Source of the DNA: CAYZJD01 sp964483455
GTDB taxonomy: Bacteria; Acidobacteriota; Terriglobia; Bryobacterales; Bryobacteraceae
Assembly (NCBI GenBank): GCA_964483455.1
Contig: CAZACK010000018.1
Location: 1-64,000, forward strand
Length of the DNA stretch: 64,000 nt
Reading direction: 5' to 3'
A program made the translations under genes and the position numbers. Below are positions 7,511 to 16,222 of this stretch, in pieces; positions within the stretch are counted from its first letter, which is position 1; each line of letters begins with the position of its first letter. The notes beneath the pieces were generated by a model that did not search any database, was not told where the DNA came from, and was given only the letters and a program-made list of their open reading frames with translations.

Positions 7511-9022
7511 ATGACGAAGCACTCGACTGTCCGGCTGTTGGGGTTCCTGTTCTTGCTCAATGGGGTCGTCGGCGGCGACGTGGTCGAGCATGGGCCCAAG
7601 GACTCGCCTCCTTCCGGGCTGCTCGCCGGAGTGGCGCGCTCGGACATCACGCCTCCCGCCGGCATCGCGCACTTGAACTGGGGATCACAGACGCATGTGG
7701 AGTCCGAGGGGATCGATCCCGCCGGCATGGCCGCCACCGCGCTCGTCGTGTCGGACGGTAAACAGAAGTTCGCCATCGTGGACATCGATATCATCGCCGT
7801 CGAGGGCCTGGAGGACATCATCCCGGTTGTGGCGCGGCGGATCGGCGTTCCGCCCGCTCACATCCGCCTGGCGGCGTCGCACACGCACGCCGGCCCGTCA
7901 GTGAGCCCTGTCCGGGTCCCGATGGGTGTCGACGTGGCCCAATACCAGCGCGTCTTCGACGCTCATCAGGCCGTCCTCAAAGAGAAGATCGCCGGAGCGA
8001 TCGTCGAGGCCAACTCCAGGCTTCGGCCGGCGCACATTTACGGCGCCAAGGGCACCGGCACGATCAACATCAACCGCCGCTTCCGGGCCGCCGGCGGCAA
8101 CCCGCCGGCGGTCGGGCGCAACCCCGACGGCTTCGTAGACCGCGACCTCATCGTCGCGCGTATCGACGACGCCAAGGGAGACCCGCTGGCCGTCCTGGTC
8201 AACTTTCAGTGCCACGGCACTGTGTTGGCCTACGAGAACAAGCTGATCTCGCCGGACTGGATCGGCACGATGCGCCGGGTAGTGGAGCAAGCGCTGCCCG
8301 GAGCGAAATGTCTTTTTTTCCAGGGAGCCGCCGGAAACCAGGGCCCGGTGGAAGGCTTCACCGGAGACCCGCGCGTCGCGCAGCGCCTCGGGCAGATTCT
8401 CGGCCACCAGGCCGCCGCGCTCGCGTTGGGGACCGAGACCGTGAGGAGGGAACCGAAATTCGAGGGTTTTGTCGAGTCCACCGCGTTTCAAGCTAAGCAG
8501 CACTGGCGCGTGCAAGGCCCGCGAGACGGCGCGATCAAGTTCGCGGGCAAGACGATCCACGTTCCGCGGCGCACGTACACCCAGCGGGACATCGACGAGA
8601 TGCGGAGCCTGGTGGCGGAGGCCAAGGCCCACTTCGACCAGATCCAAAAGACAGGCGATCCGTGGAAGACCCACCAGGGCCACGCGCGCCTGCGCCGCTT
8701 CACCGAGCTGCTCGCCCAATGGAAGCAGCCGCACGATCCGGCGCCGCTGCCGGTGGAAGTCCGGATCCTCCGCATCGGGGAGGTCGCGATCGTCGCCATG
8801 CCCGGCGAGCCGTTCGCCGAAATCGGCGCGGCGGTGAAGAAGGCCTCGCCGTTCCCCATCACGATGTTCTGCGGCTACTCCAATGGCCGCACCGGCGACT
8901 ACTTGCCGGTCGCGGACGAGTACGCGCACGGCGGCTACGAGGTGCAGCGCACCCCCTACGCGCCGGAGGCGGCCGGCATCGTCGTGGGCGAGAGCATCGC
9001 GCTGTTTGCGGAAGTGCAGTAA
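7511..9022 (+). CDS. Secreted neutral-ceramidase-like protein, atypical active site
   Basis: A 503-residue protein with a signal peptide and the neutral/alkaline ceramidase N-terminal fold. Visible zinc-site motifs are SHTHAGP (H124, H126) and FQCHGT (H235). In true neutral ceramidases a GDVSPN-type motif carries the nucleophilic serine; the equivalent stretch here is GAAGNQGP, without Ser. It lacks the C-terminal domain of the longer enzymes. It may be a metal-dependent hydrolase of another lipid or amide, or a non-catalytic relative. It is expressed from its own promoter and stands alone. Confidence 0.8.
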   Translation: MTKHSTVRLLGFLFLLNGVVGGDVVEHGPKDSPPSGLLAGVARSDITPPAGIAHLNWGSQTHVESEGIDPAGMAATALVVSDGKQKFAIVDIDIIAVEGLEDIIPVVARRIGVPPAHIRLAASHTHAGPSVSPVRVPMGVDVAQYQRVFDAHQAVLKEKIAGAIVEANSRLRPAHIYGAKGTGTININRRFRAAGGNPPAVGRNPDGFVDRDLIVARIDDAKGDPLAVLVNFQCHGTVLAYENKLISPDWIGTMRRVVEQALPGAKCLFFQGAAGNQGPVEGFTGDPRVAQRLGQILGHQAAALALGTETVRREPKFEGFVESTAFQAKQHWRVQGPRDGAIKFAGKTIHVPRRTYTQRDIDEMRSLVAEAKAHFDQIQKTGDPWKTHQGHARLRRFTELLAQWKQPHDPAPLPVEVRILRIGEVAIVAMPGEPFAEIGAAVKKASPFPITMFCGYSNGRTGDYLPVADEYAHGGYEVQRTPYAPEAAGIVVGESIALFAEVQ

Positions 9023-9080
9023 CTGGACGCGGTCCGGCTTTACCGGCTGGAGAACCCGGCAGTGCCGTGACGGAGCCTCC

Positions 9081-10664
9081 CTACTTCTTGTCCTCCTCCT
9101 TCGGCTTCGGCTTGGGCAGCGGCTTGCGCGGCAGCATCTCCTCGCGCGTGGCGGCGTGGTAGGCGAACGAGGCGACGATGGCGGAGGCCTGCATGAGGTC
9201 GCCTCCCTGGACCCGATCGTAGACGTCCATGTTGGAGTGGTGCGTGCGCGTGCCGTACTCCAGCGGATCCTGAATGAACTGGAAGCCGGGAAGGCCGACC
9301 GCGTCGAAGGAGAGGTGGTCGGTGCCGCCGGTGTTGCGGATGGTTAGTGTCCGCGCGCCCAGATCGTGAAACGGCTCGAGCCACGCGGCGAATATCGGCC
9401 GCACCATGTCGTTGCCCTGAAGGTAAACTCCTCGGATTTTGCCGCTGCCGTTGTCGTAATTGAAGTAGGCTGCGAGTTTGTCGTGCTCCGGCTTGAGAGC
9501 CATCGTCTCGGAATCGGCGAAGTGCTCCTTGACGTAGCCCTTTGATCCGAGCAGGCCGCTCTCCTCGGCGCTCCACAACGCGAGGCGGATGGTCCGGTCC
9601 ATCTTGAGGCCAAGCGTCTTCAGAATCCGCATCGCCTCCAGCATCACGGCGCTGCCCGTCCCATTGTCGGTGGCGCCTGTGCCGCCGATCCACGAGTCGA
9701 AGTGCGCGCCGAGCATCACCACCTCGTCCTTCTTCCGGCCGCCGGGAATCTCGGCGATGATGTTGTAGCTTTCCGGCTCTTCGTGGAACTTCGTCTCGAT
9801 CTCGAACTCGACACGGACGGGAATCTTCTTGTTGAGCAGCCGGGCGATGCGGTTGTAATGCTCGGGCGTGATGGCCACGGTGGGCGGAGGCGCCGGGTCC
9901 TTGGGATCGCGGGAGCCGGCGGCGGTCTGCGACACCGTTCCGCCGTCACCGCGGTAGCCGCGCATGAGCACCAGAACCACTCCCTCGTCTTTCAGGAATT
10001 GATTCCGCCGGTTCAGTCGTTTGCGCATTGCCTCCCACGGGCGCTTCGGCTTGGGCTCGTCGAACGGCCAGTCAACCTTCGGCTCCGGCGCCAGGGCCTC
10101 CGAGGCCAGGTCCGAATCGCTGTAGCGGCGTGCCAGCGGCTCACCCTGCATGGCCAGCTCGCGCGGCTTCTCGATCATCACAATGCGGCCGCGAAGCTTA
10201 CCCTTGAACTTCTCGAGGTCCTTCGACAGTTCCTCGTCCGACTCGCCGAGGGCGATCGGCGCAAGCATCGGCTCGCCCGAGACCGGGCCGTCCGTCCCCG
10301 GCGACCACGCCAGCGGGAATCCGATGATCGGCGCGTACGCCGGCTCTTTCAGGTGCGCGGCGAAGCGAACCAGTGACCAGCCTCGGCCGAAGGTTCCCCA
10401 ATTCTCCTTCTTCACGTTCTCGCACCCCCACTCCTTCAGCCGCTGGATGGCCCAATCGGCGGCGGCATTGAAGCCGGGCGACGCGGTCAGCCGCGGGCCG
10501 TGGACATCCGTAAGGAAAAACAGATGGTCCATCACCTGCGGCCTTTCGAACGCCTCGGAGCGAATGCGGTGGACCACATGGAGATCGGCTTTGTCCAGGC
10601 CTGCGGCCGGCGGCAAACCTGTTGCCGCCACAAGCAAGACAAGGGAGAAGCAGGTCTTCTTCAT
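9081..10664 (-). CDS. Secreted M28-family zinc peptidase
   Basis: A 527-residue peptidase with a Sec signal peptide (KKTCFSLVLLVAATGLPPAAG). A PA-like inserted domain spans roughly residues 120-290. The M28 catalytic domain has ligands H321 (AHFDSW), D333 (GATDNGTGSA), the catalytic/ligand pair E367-E368 (SAEESG) and H450 (GGTDHLSFD). It probably removes N-terminal residues from peptides in the periplasm or outside. It is divergent from the DtxR regulator, with about 50 bp between starts. The C terminus is rich in Lys and Pro (KPLPKPKPKEEDKK). Confidence 0.9.
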   Translation of the reverse strand: MKKTCFSLVLLVAATGLPPAAGLDKADLHVVHRIRSEAFERPQVMDHLFFLTDVHGPRLTASPGFNAAADWAIQRLKEWGCENVKKENWGTFGRGWSLVRFAAHLKEPAYAPIIGFPLAWSPGTDGPVSGEPMLAPIALGESDEELSKDLEKFKGKLRGRIVMIEKPRELAMQGEPLARRYSDSDLASEALAPEPKVDWPFDEPKPKRPWEAMRKRLNRRNQFLKDEGVVLVLMRGYRGDGGTVSQTAAGSRDPKDPAPPPTVAITPEHYNRIARLLNKKIPVRVEFEIETKFHEEPESYNIIAEIPGGRKKDEVVMLGAHFDSWIGGTGATDNGTGSAVMLEAMRILKTLGLKMDRTIRLALWSAEESGLLGSKGYVKEHFADSETMALKPEHDKLAAYFNYDNGSGKIRGVYLQGNDMVRPIFAAWLEPFHDLGARTLTIRNTGGTDHLSFDAVGLPGFQFIQDPLEYGTRTHHSNMDVYDRVQGGDLMQASAIVASFAYHAATREEMLPRKPLPKPKPKEEDKK

Positions 10665-10679
10665 AGTTAACCCGTGAGA

Positions 10680-10706
10680 TTAACAACATTCGGCTCGCGA
10701 TACAAT
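10680..10706 (+). promoter_or_regulatory. Putative promoter of the DtxR-type regulator
   Basis: TTAACA at 10680-10685, a 15-nt spacer and TACAAT at 10701-10706. A GTG codon follows 10 nt later at 10717, which again fits leaderless initiation. Confidence 0.45.
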
Positions 10707-10716
10707 CTTGGATGGC

Positions 10717-11379
10717 GTGCGGATCACCATCTCCAAGGAGAATTACCTGAAGGCGATCGCCGAGGCGCAGTCGGAAGGAGAGACCGTGATCGCCGCCACG
10801 CTGGCCCGGTGGCTCGGAGTCTCAGCGCCCGCCGTCACCATGGCCATCCGGCGCCTGAAGCGAGACGGCCTGATCCGGGTCGACAAGCAGAGTCATTTGT
10901 CACTCAGCCCCGCCGGCCGCGAGATCGCCAACCGCCTGCTCAACCGCCACCACTTGATCGAGCGGATGCTCGCTGAGATCTTCGGGATGGAGTGGTACAA
11001 GGTCCACGACGAGGCGGAGCAACTGGAGCATGCCGTCTCCGCCGACTTCGAGCGGAAGCTGGTCGAGAAGCTCGGCCGGGCTGGGCCGTGTCCGCACGGC
11101 AACGAAGTGAGCCTGGATTCGCCGCAGCGTCGCCGGAAACGGGGTCTCGAACCACTGGACGAAGTCGGCCCGGGCGACCAAGTGTGGGTGGCGAGCGTCT
11201 TCGAGCGCGATCGCAGATTGCTGGAGTACTTGCATGGTCTCGGAGTCCGACCGGGTGTGCGACTGTCGGTGGCGACGCGGAACTACGACGAGACGCTGAC
11301 CCTCCGCGTGAACGGGAAGGCGGTACAGTTGGGCCGCCCGGCGGCGCTGAAGGTGTGGGTGCGGAGAAGGTCAATCTGA
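10717..11379 (+). CDS. DtxR/MntR-family metal-dependent regulator
   Basis: A 220-residue iron/manganese-type repressor. An N-terminal winged helix (ENYLKAIAEAQ, then LGVSAPAVTMAIRRLKRDGLI) is followed by a dimerisation/metal domain (HHLIERMLAEIFGMEW, then HDEAEQLEHAVS). A C-terminal SH3-like FeoA domain covers about residues 150-218. Full three-domain length. I prefer GTG 10717 over the in-frame TTG 10708, because the TTG lies only 1 nt after the -10 hexamer. The regulator overlaps the beginning of a rubrerythrin-like frame, a sensible target for iron-dependent control. Confidence 0.85.
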   Translation: MRITISKENYLKAIAEAQSEGETVIAATLARWLGVSAPAVTMAIRRLKRDGLIRVDKQSHLSLSPAGREIANRLLNRHHLIERMLAEIFGMEWYKVHDEAEQLEHAVSADFERKLVEKLGRAGPCPHGNEVSLDSPQRRRKRGLEPLDEVGPGDQVWVASVFERDRRLLEYLHGLGVRPGVRLSVATRNYDETLTLRVNGKAVQLGRPAALKVWVRRRSI

Positions 11380-11475
11380 ATCTCAGGGGAACCAAGACGC
11401 ACGAGAATCTGAAGTGCGCATTTGCCGGGGAATCTCAAGCGAACCAGCGCTATTTGTACTTCGCCAAACACCATT
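11355..11475 (+). pseudogene. Truncated rubrerythrin N terminus
   Basis: In another frame from the DtxR gene, GTG 11355 opens a frame containing LRGTKTHENLKCAFAGES and QANQRYLYFAK, the hallmark first helix of rubrerythrin. Similarity stops at about 11475; the frame then runs into sequence antisense to the next gene. About three quarters of the family length, including the other di-iron ligands and the rubredoxin-like CxxC sites, is missing. It could be a deletion remnant or an assembly junction. Confidence 0.75.
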
Positions 11476-11521
11476 CAGGCGCGCCAGCGACGCCTTGGGA
11501 AATTGGGGATTGCGTCGCCTG

Positions 11522-12448
11522 TCACTGTTTCTTGAAATACTCGATGGTCAGCTTCAGGCCTTCCTCCAACGGCACCACCGGCTCCCAGCCGAGCAGTTGT
11601 TTCGCCTTGCTGATGTCCGGACGGCGGCGTTTGGGATCGTCCTCGGGCAGGGGCACGTATTCGATGGGCGACGAGGCGCCGGTAAACCGGCAGATGTAAT
11701 CGGCAAATTCCTGAATCGTCATCTCATCGGGATTCCCCAGGTTGACCGGGTAGCGCTCGTCGGACTGCATCAAGCGGATAAGACCCTCCACCATGTCGCT
11801 TACGTAGCAGAAACTGCGGGTCTGTGAACCGTCGCCGAAGATCGTCACCGGCTCGCCTTGAAGGGCCTGGTTGAGAAAGGCCGGCACCACGCGGCCGTCG
11901 TTCAATTTCATCCGCGGGCCGTAAGTGTTGAAGATCCTCGCGATGTTCGTTCGCATGCCGTGAACGCGATGGTAGGCCATGGTGAGGGACTCGGCGAATC
12001 GCTTGCTTTCGTCGTAGCATGACCTTGGCCCGACCGGATTCACATTGCCCCAATAGCTCTCCGACTGCGGATGCTCGAGTGGATCGCCGTAGCATTCCGA
12101 GGTGGAGGTGAGCAGGAACCGCGCGCCGTGCCGCCGGGCCAGTTCCAAGAGATTCCGCGTGCCGATAGAGCCCGCATCCAGCGTTTCCAGCGGATGCTCC
12201 AGGTAATCCCTCGGACTCGCCGGGGAGGCCAGGTGCAGGACGGCGTCGATCGGCCCGTCGATGTCGAGCGGCTGCGTTACGTCACGGCGAAGGAACCGGA
12301 ACCGGGGATGACCGTCCAGGTGCGCGAGGTTCCGGAGGGAACCGGTGATCAGGTTGTCAACGCCAACGACGGTGTGACCTTCTCCCAAGAGGCGGTCGCA
12401 CAGATGCGACCCAATGAAGCCGGCCGCGCCGGCGAGGATAATTCGCAA
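11522..12448 (-). CDS. UDP-glucuronate decarboxylase (UDP-xylose synthase)
   Basis: A 308-residue extended SDR enzyme that converts UDP-glucuronate to UDP-xylose. The NAD site is GAAGFIGS near the N terminus. The active-site region reads STSECYGDPLEHPQ, then YWGNVNPVGPRSCYDESKR, with the YxxxK pair in YDESK; these are diagnostic of the UXS branch. It starts with TTG 12448, preceded by a good Shine-Dalgarno (GGAGG, 6 nt away). It is a cytoplasmic supplier of activated sugar to polysaccharide synthesis and sits outside the main polysaccharide cassette. Confidence 0.9.
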   Translation of the reverse strand: MRIILAGAAGFIGSHLCDRLLGEGHTVVGVDNLITGSLRNLAHLDGHPRFRFLRRDVTQPLDIDGPIDAVLHLASPASPRDYLEHPLETLDAGSIGTRNLLELARRHGARFLLTSTSECYGDPLEHPQSESYWGNVNPVGPRSCYDESKRFAESLTMAYHRVHGMRTNIARIFNTYGPRMKLNDGRVVPAFLNQALQGEPVTIFGDGSQTRSFCYVSDMVEGLIRLMQSDERYPVNLGNPDEMTIQEFADYICRFTGASSPIEYVPLPEDDPKRRRPDISKAKQLLGWEPVVPLEEGLKLTIEYFKKQ

Positions 12449-12516
12449 TCGCTACCTCCGCGCACGTCCTCATTGTAACGAATCGAGACCGTGTTACATT
12501 CAGACGACGCGGAGCG

Positions 12517-14409
12517 ATGCCTCGACTTTCTTTTCTCGAAAATCTGTTGTTTCTCCTTCTGCTCGCCTCCTCGCTTCTGCTGTTTTGGCGGCGGTTTGGC
12601 GCCGTCGTGCGGAACATCCGGAAGTCGAAGCCGGACGCGAACTTTCGCCTGCGCCCCGTCGGCCCGCGCATCCGCGCATTCCTGTTGGAAGTTCTGCTTC
12701 AGACGCGCGTCATTCGGGAGCGGCCATTGCCGGGCTTGGCTCACGCCTTCGTCTTCTGGGGATTCTGTGCTTTTGCCCTGGTGACCGCGGACCATCTGGC
12801 GGCCGGTCTCGGGCTTGACTTGCTCTCGCGGGACGGCGCATTCGGGCGGTTCTATTTCTGGCTGGCCTCGTTGTTCGCGATGGCGGTTGCGGCGGCCATC
12901 GCCAGCCTGGCTGGGCGCCGGTTCCTCGCGCGTCCCCAGTGGCTGGGGAAGCTGTCGCCCGAATCGGGGCTGATTGCGTTTCTGATCTTCGCTTTGATGG
13001 TCACGTATCTCGCCGCCTTTGCCTTCCCCGAGGACAGTCCTGCCGGGCGGATCAACTGGTGGCTGCACACGTTGGCCCTGCTTGTGTTCCTGCCGCTGAT
13101 CCCTCGCTCGAAGCATCTGCACCTGGTGCTCAGCCCACTGACGGTTTTCCTGAAGCGGCCGTCTTTCAGCCGGATCCCGCCGCTCGAAGGCGACGAAGAT
13201 TTCGGCCTGGACACGGGCAGGGACGTCACCCGGCTGGCGGCGCTTCAGGCATACTCATGCGTCGAGTGCGGCCGCTGCACGGAGCACTGCCCCGCGAACA
13301 ACACCGGCAAGATCCTGAACCCGAAGGAAATCATCCTCGGTCTGCGCGGCTACCTGAACAAAAACGGCGCCGTGGCCGAAGTGCCCCTGGTCGGGGTCCA
13401 TCTCTCCCTGGAGGCGGTTTTTCAATGCACCACCTGCGGCGCTTGCGAGCACCAGTGTCCGGTGGGCATTCAACACCTCCCGCTGATCGTCGGGCTTCGC
13501 CGCGGTGCGGTCAACACCGGCAAATGGGAGGACGATCACGGCGGCAGGCTCTTTCTTAACCTGGAGCGCTACGGCAACCCGATGGGGTTCGGCGCCGCCG
13601 AGCGCGACAAGCTCATACAGAAACACGGACTGCCGTGGTTCGACGGGACGCAGGAATACTGCCTGTGGCTCGGCTGCATGGGCGCCTACGATCCGCAGGG
13701 CCGCGAGATCGTGCTGGCGCTGGTCGAGGTGTTGCGCCAACTCGGTGTGACCTTCGGCGTGCTACGCAAGGAGAGGTGCTCGGGAGATTCGGCGCGGCGC
13801 CTGGGCAACGACCTGATGTTCTCCCAACTTGCCGAGGCGAACCTGGAAGTGATCCTGAGCAGCGGGGCGAAGAAACTGTTGTCCATCTGCCCGCACTGCG
13901 TGCGCACAATCTCGGAGGACTGGAGGGAATTCGGAGCGGAAGTCGCCATCGAGCACCATAGTGAATTCCTTGCCAGGCATCTAGGGCGACTGCCGGCGGG
14001 CGACGGCGGACAGAGCGTCGTGTTCCACGATCCGTGCTACCTCGGCCGGTACCGCCAGGTGTACGAAGAACCGCGCGCCGTGGCCTCTCGCGGCGGGCGT
14101 TTGGTGGAGCCAAGGCGGACGCGGAGCCGGTCGTTCTGCTGCGGCGCCGGTGGAGGGCTCGCTTTTCTGGGAGAAGAGAAGGGAAGACGCGTCAGCGTCG
14201 AGCGCGTCGAGGAGCTGATGGCTACCGGCGCGGAAGTCGTCGCGGCCGCCTGCCCGTTCTGCAACACGATGTTTCGCGACGCGCTCGCCGGTCTCACCCC
14301 GATGACGCCCAAGCTGCTGGACATCGCGCAGATCGCGGCGGCGACGCTGCCAACCAAACAACCACACAACCGGCCAACCGAACAACCGACTAACCGCCTA
14401 ACCGAATAA
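12517..14409 (+). CDS. Membrane-bound HdrD-like Fe-S oxidoreductase
   Basis: A 630-residue fusion. An N-terminal integral membrane domain (several helices, residues 1 to about 205, resembling NarI/HdrE-type cytochrome b subunits) precedes two 4Fe-4S motifs (CVECGRCTEHCP from C248; CTTCGACEHQCP from C304). Two CCG domains follow (LWLGCMG, then HDPCYLGRY and FCCGAGGG). Such proteins pass electrons between the quinone pool and a cytoplasmic donor; the partner is unknown (an ETF or acyl-CoA dehydrogenase link is one inference). The start ATG has GGAG close upstream. The final ~20 residues (TKQPHNRPTEQPTN and so on) are encoded by the intergenic repeat and look like an added tail. Confidence 0.87.
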   Translation: MPRLSFLENLLFLLLLASSLLLFWRRFGAVVRNIRKSKPDANFRLRPVGPRIRAFLLEVLLQTRVIRERPLPGLAHAFVFWGFCAFALVTADHLAAGLGLDLLSRDGAFGRFYFWLASLFAMAVAAAIASLAGRRFLARPQWLGKLSPESGLIAFLIFALMVTYLAAFAFPEDSPAGRINWWLHTLALLVFLPLIPRSKHLHLVLSPLTVFLKRPSFSRIPPLEGDEDFGLDTGRDVTRLAALQAYSCVECGRCTEHCPANNTGKILNPKEIILGLRGYLNKNGAVAEVPLVGVHLSLEAVFQCTTCGACEHQCPVGIQHLPLIVGLRRGAVNTGKWEDDHGGRLFLNLERYGNPMGFGAAERDKLIQKHGLPWFDGTQEYCLWLGCMGAYDPQGREIVLALVEVLRQLGVTFGVLRKERCSGDSARRLGNDLMFSQLAEANLEVILSSGAKKLLSICPHCVRTISEDWREFGAEVAIEHHSEFLARHLGRLPAGDGGQSVVFHDPCYLGRYRQVYEEPRAVASRGGRLVEPRRTRSRSFCCGAGGGLAFLGEEKGRRVSVERVEELMATGAEVVAAACPFCNTMFRDALAGLTPMTPKLLDIAQIAAATLPTKQPHNRPTEQPTNRLTE

Positions 14410-14413
14410 CCGC
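14350..14413. repeat. CCAACCGAACAACCG-family repeat inside a gene end
   Basis: Eight or so 7-8 bp units (AACCAAAC, AACCGAAC, AACCGACT, AACCGCCT). It lies across the last codons of the HdrD-like gene and up to the stop of the convergent PIG-L gene. Confidence 0.8.
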
Positions 14414-14416
14414 TTT

Positions 14417-15184
14417 TCACAGCCTCTTCACCACGCTCGGGCCGAGCAACTCCTCGAGCAGCGGACTCTGCGGGTATGGATGCCCCCTGTACAGCCGGAA
14501 GCCTTCGCCGAATTCCAACCCCGCCCGCCGGCCGCACTCTCGCGTCCACCGCTCCATGGTGTCGAGGTAGTCGTCGATCCCGTGATGCTTCAGCAGCCAG
14601 TCGCGCTGGCTCCGGTGGCGCGCGAGCATGATCTTCTTCTCTTCAAACGTGGACTCCACGTTCACGATGAAGTCCGGCTGGATTGGCTGGCCGTTGCGAT
14701 CCACGCCGCCGATCGGATCCATGAAATAGAGGTGAGGAATGCCCGCGAGCGGCGGCGCCGGGTTGTCGGCGCCGGTCCGGTAGTTGCGTACGGGCGCGCC
14801 GAAGCACGCGTCCCGAACGAGCGAGCTGGTCGTCTCGTGATCGATCATGTAGTCCACGGGCGACGCCGTGAGGATCAGGTCCGGTGCGGTCCTCCGCAGG
14901 ATTTCGGTCACCCGCCGGCGGGCGTTGCCGTCCGTGTAGATCCCGAGATCACGAAACTCCGCGCAGAAATAATCCGCGCCGATCACGGCCGCGGCGTTCT
15001 CCGCTTCCTTCCGGCGAAGCGCGGCGATCTCGTCGGGCTCCAGCTCGGCCGAGCCGCAGTCGCCGGGAGTCATCGTCACCACAATCACCTTGTGGCCGGC
15101 GCGCGCGAGCAGGGCCAGCGTGCCGCCCGCCAGGATCTCCGCGTCGTCCGGATGCGCGTGAATGGAGAGAATCCGCTTGGTCAT
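14417..15184 (-). CDS. PIG-L family N-deacetylase
   Basis: A 255-residue zinc deacetylase of the LmbE/PIG-L/BshB fold. The metal motif AHPDDAE is near the N terminus and the second HxxxH-like region contains DHETTSSL. Substrates in this family are N-acetylglucosaminyl compounds (for example bacillithiol or GlcNAc-lipid precursors); the exact one cannot be read from sequence. Its ATG overlaps the proC stop by 4 nt, so it is translated with proC. No signal peptide is present, so it is cytoplasmic. Confidence 0.88.
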   Translation of the reverse strand: MTKRILSIHAHPDDAEILAGGTLALLARAGHKVIVVTMTPGDCGSAELEPDEIAALRRKEAENAAAVIGADYFCAEFRDLGIYTDGNARRRVTEILRRTAPDLILTASPVDYMIDHETTSSLVRDACFGAPVRNYRTGADNPAPPLAGIPHLYFMDPIGGVDRNGQPIQPDFIVNVESTFEEKKIMLARHRSQRDWLLKHHGIDDYLDTMERWTRECGRRAGLEFGEGFRLYRGHPYPQSPLLEELLGPSVVKRL

Positions 15185-16026
15185 GATTCCTGGCCGAAGC
15201 GCTCCATCAGCGAGCCTGTGAGTTTCCTGGAATGGCCGGTTGCGGTCTCGATCGCCGAAATCAACATCGCGCGAAGGCCGTGGCGCTCCAGTTCGTGGAT
15301 GGCGGAGATCGTCACGCCGCCGGGCGTGATGACCTGGTCCTTCAAGATCGCAGGATGGAGCCCGGTCTCGCGCACCAGCTTGGCCGCGCCCAGCACCGTT
15401 TGCTCCGCCAGCCGCGTCGAGATCTCGCGCGAGATGCCCATCTTCAGGCCGCCGGCGATCATCGCCTCGATGACCATGTAGATGTAGGCAGGCCCGCTGC
15501 CCGACAGGGCGGTGACCGCGTGCATCAGCTCCTCCTCGACAAAACACACCACCCCGACCGCGCGGAAGATGCTCTCGACGAGCTTCCGCTGCGCCGCGCC
15601 GCCGGCGGAATTGGCGGCGACAGCCGTCGCCCCTTCCTCGACCACTACCGGGATGTTCGGCATCGCCCGAAAGGTCGAGATTCGTTTGCCGACAATCTTC
15701 TCGATCAGCACGATCGGCACCGCCGCCGCCAGCGAGATAAGGATCTGGTCGCCCCGCAGGACTTCGCGGATTTCCTCGAGTACCCGCGGCAGCGTCGGCG
15801 GCTTTACCGCCAGGATGACGATGTCGGCCGCCTCGGCGGCCTCGCGGTTCCCGCCGGCCGTGACGGCGATGCCGAATTTCTGCGACAGCTCTTTGGCGCG
15901 GTCGGGCGTGCGCACGGTAGCGGTCAGGTGCTTGCGGTCGGCGACGCCGCCTTTGAGAATGCCGCCGATGAGCGCCGCGCCGATGTTGCCTGCGCCGATC
16001 ACGGCGATCTTCTTGAGATCGGACAT
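15181..16026 (-). CDS. proC: Pyrroline-5-carboxylate reductase
   Basis: A 281-residue enzyme for the last step of proline synthesis. The NADPH site is IGAGNIGAALIGG (about residues 9-21). The signature SGSGPAYIYMVIEA and the C-terminal motif VITPGGVTISAIHELE are intact. The start ATG lies at the edge of the 55-bp sequence repeated across the assembly gap. If the gap is false, this start codon is in frame with the upstream four-helix-bundle gene. It is followed by a 4-nt overlap with the PIG-L gene. Confidence 0.94.
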   Translation of the reverse strand: MSDLKKIAVIGAGNIGAALIGGILKGGVADRKHLTATVRTPDRAKELSQKFGIAVTAGGNREAAEAADIVILAVKPPTLPRVLEEIREVLRGDQILISLAAAVPIVLIEKIVGKRISTFRAMPNIPVVVEEGATAVAANSAGGAAQRKLVESIFRAVGVVCFVEEELMHAVTALSGSGPAYIYMVIEAMIAGGLKMGISREISTRLAEQTVLGAAKLVRETGLHPAILKDQVITPGGVTISAIHELERHGLRAMLISAIETATGHSRKLTGSLMERFGQES

Positions 16027-16222
16027 GGGGACATTGTAGCGATTGTTCGGTTGGGCGGTTGTTCGGTNNNNNNNNNNNNNNNNNNNNNNNNNNNNNNNNN
16101 NNNNNNNNNNNNNNNNNNNNNNNNNNNNNNNNNNNNNNNNNNNNNNNNNNNNNNNNNNNNNNNNNNNTTGAGATCGGACATGGGGACATTGTAGCGATTG
16201 TTCGGTTGGGCGGTTGTTCGGT
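16013..16222. other. Assembly gap (100 N) flanked by an identical 55-bp overlap
   Basis: N runs from 16068 to 16167. The 55 bases before it (16013-16067) are identical to the 55 bases after it (16168-16222). This is the signature of two contigs sharing a k-mer-length end that a scaffolder padded with N. The true sequence is probably continuous and 155 bp shorter. Confidence 0.85.
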
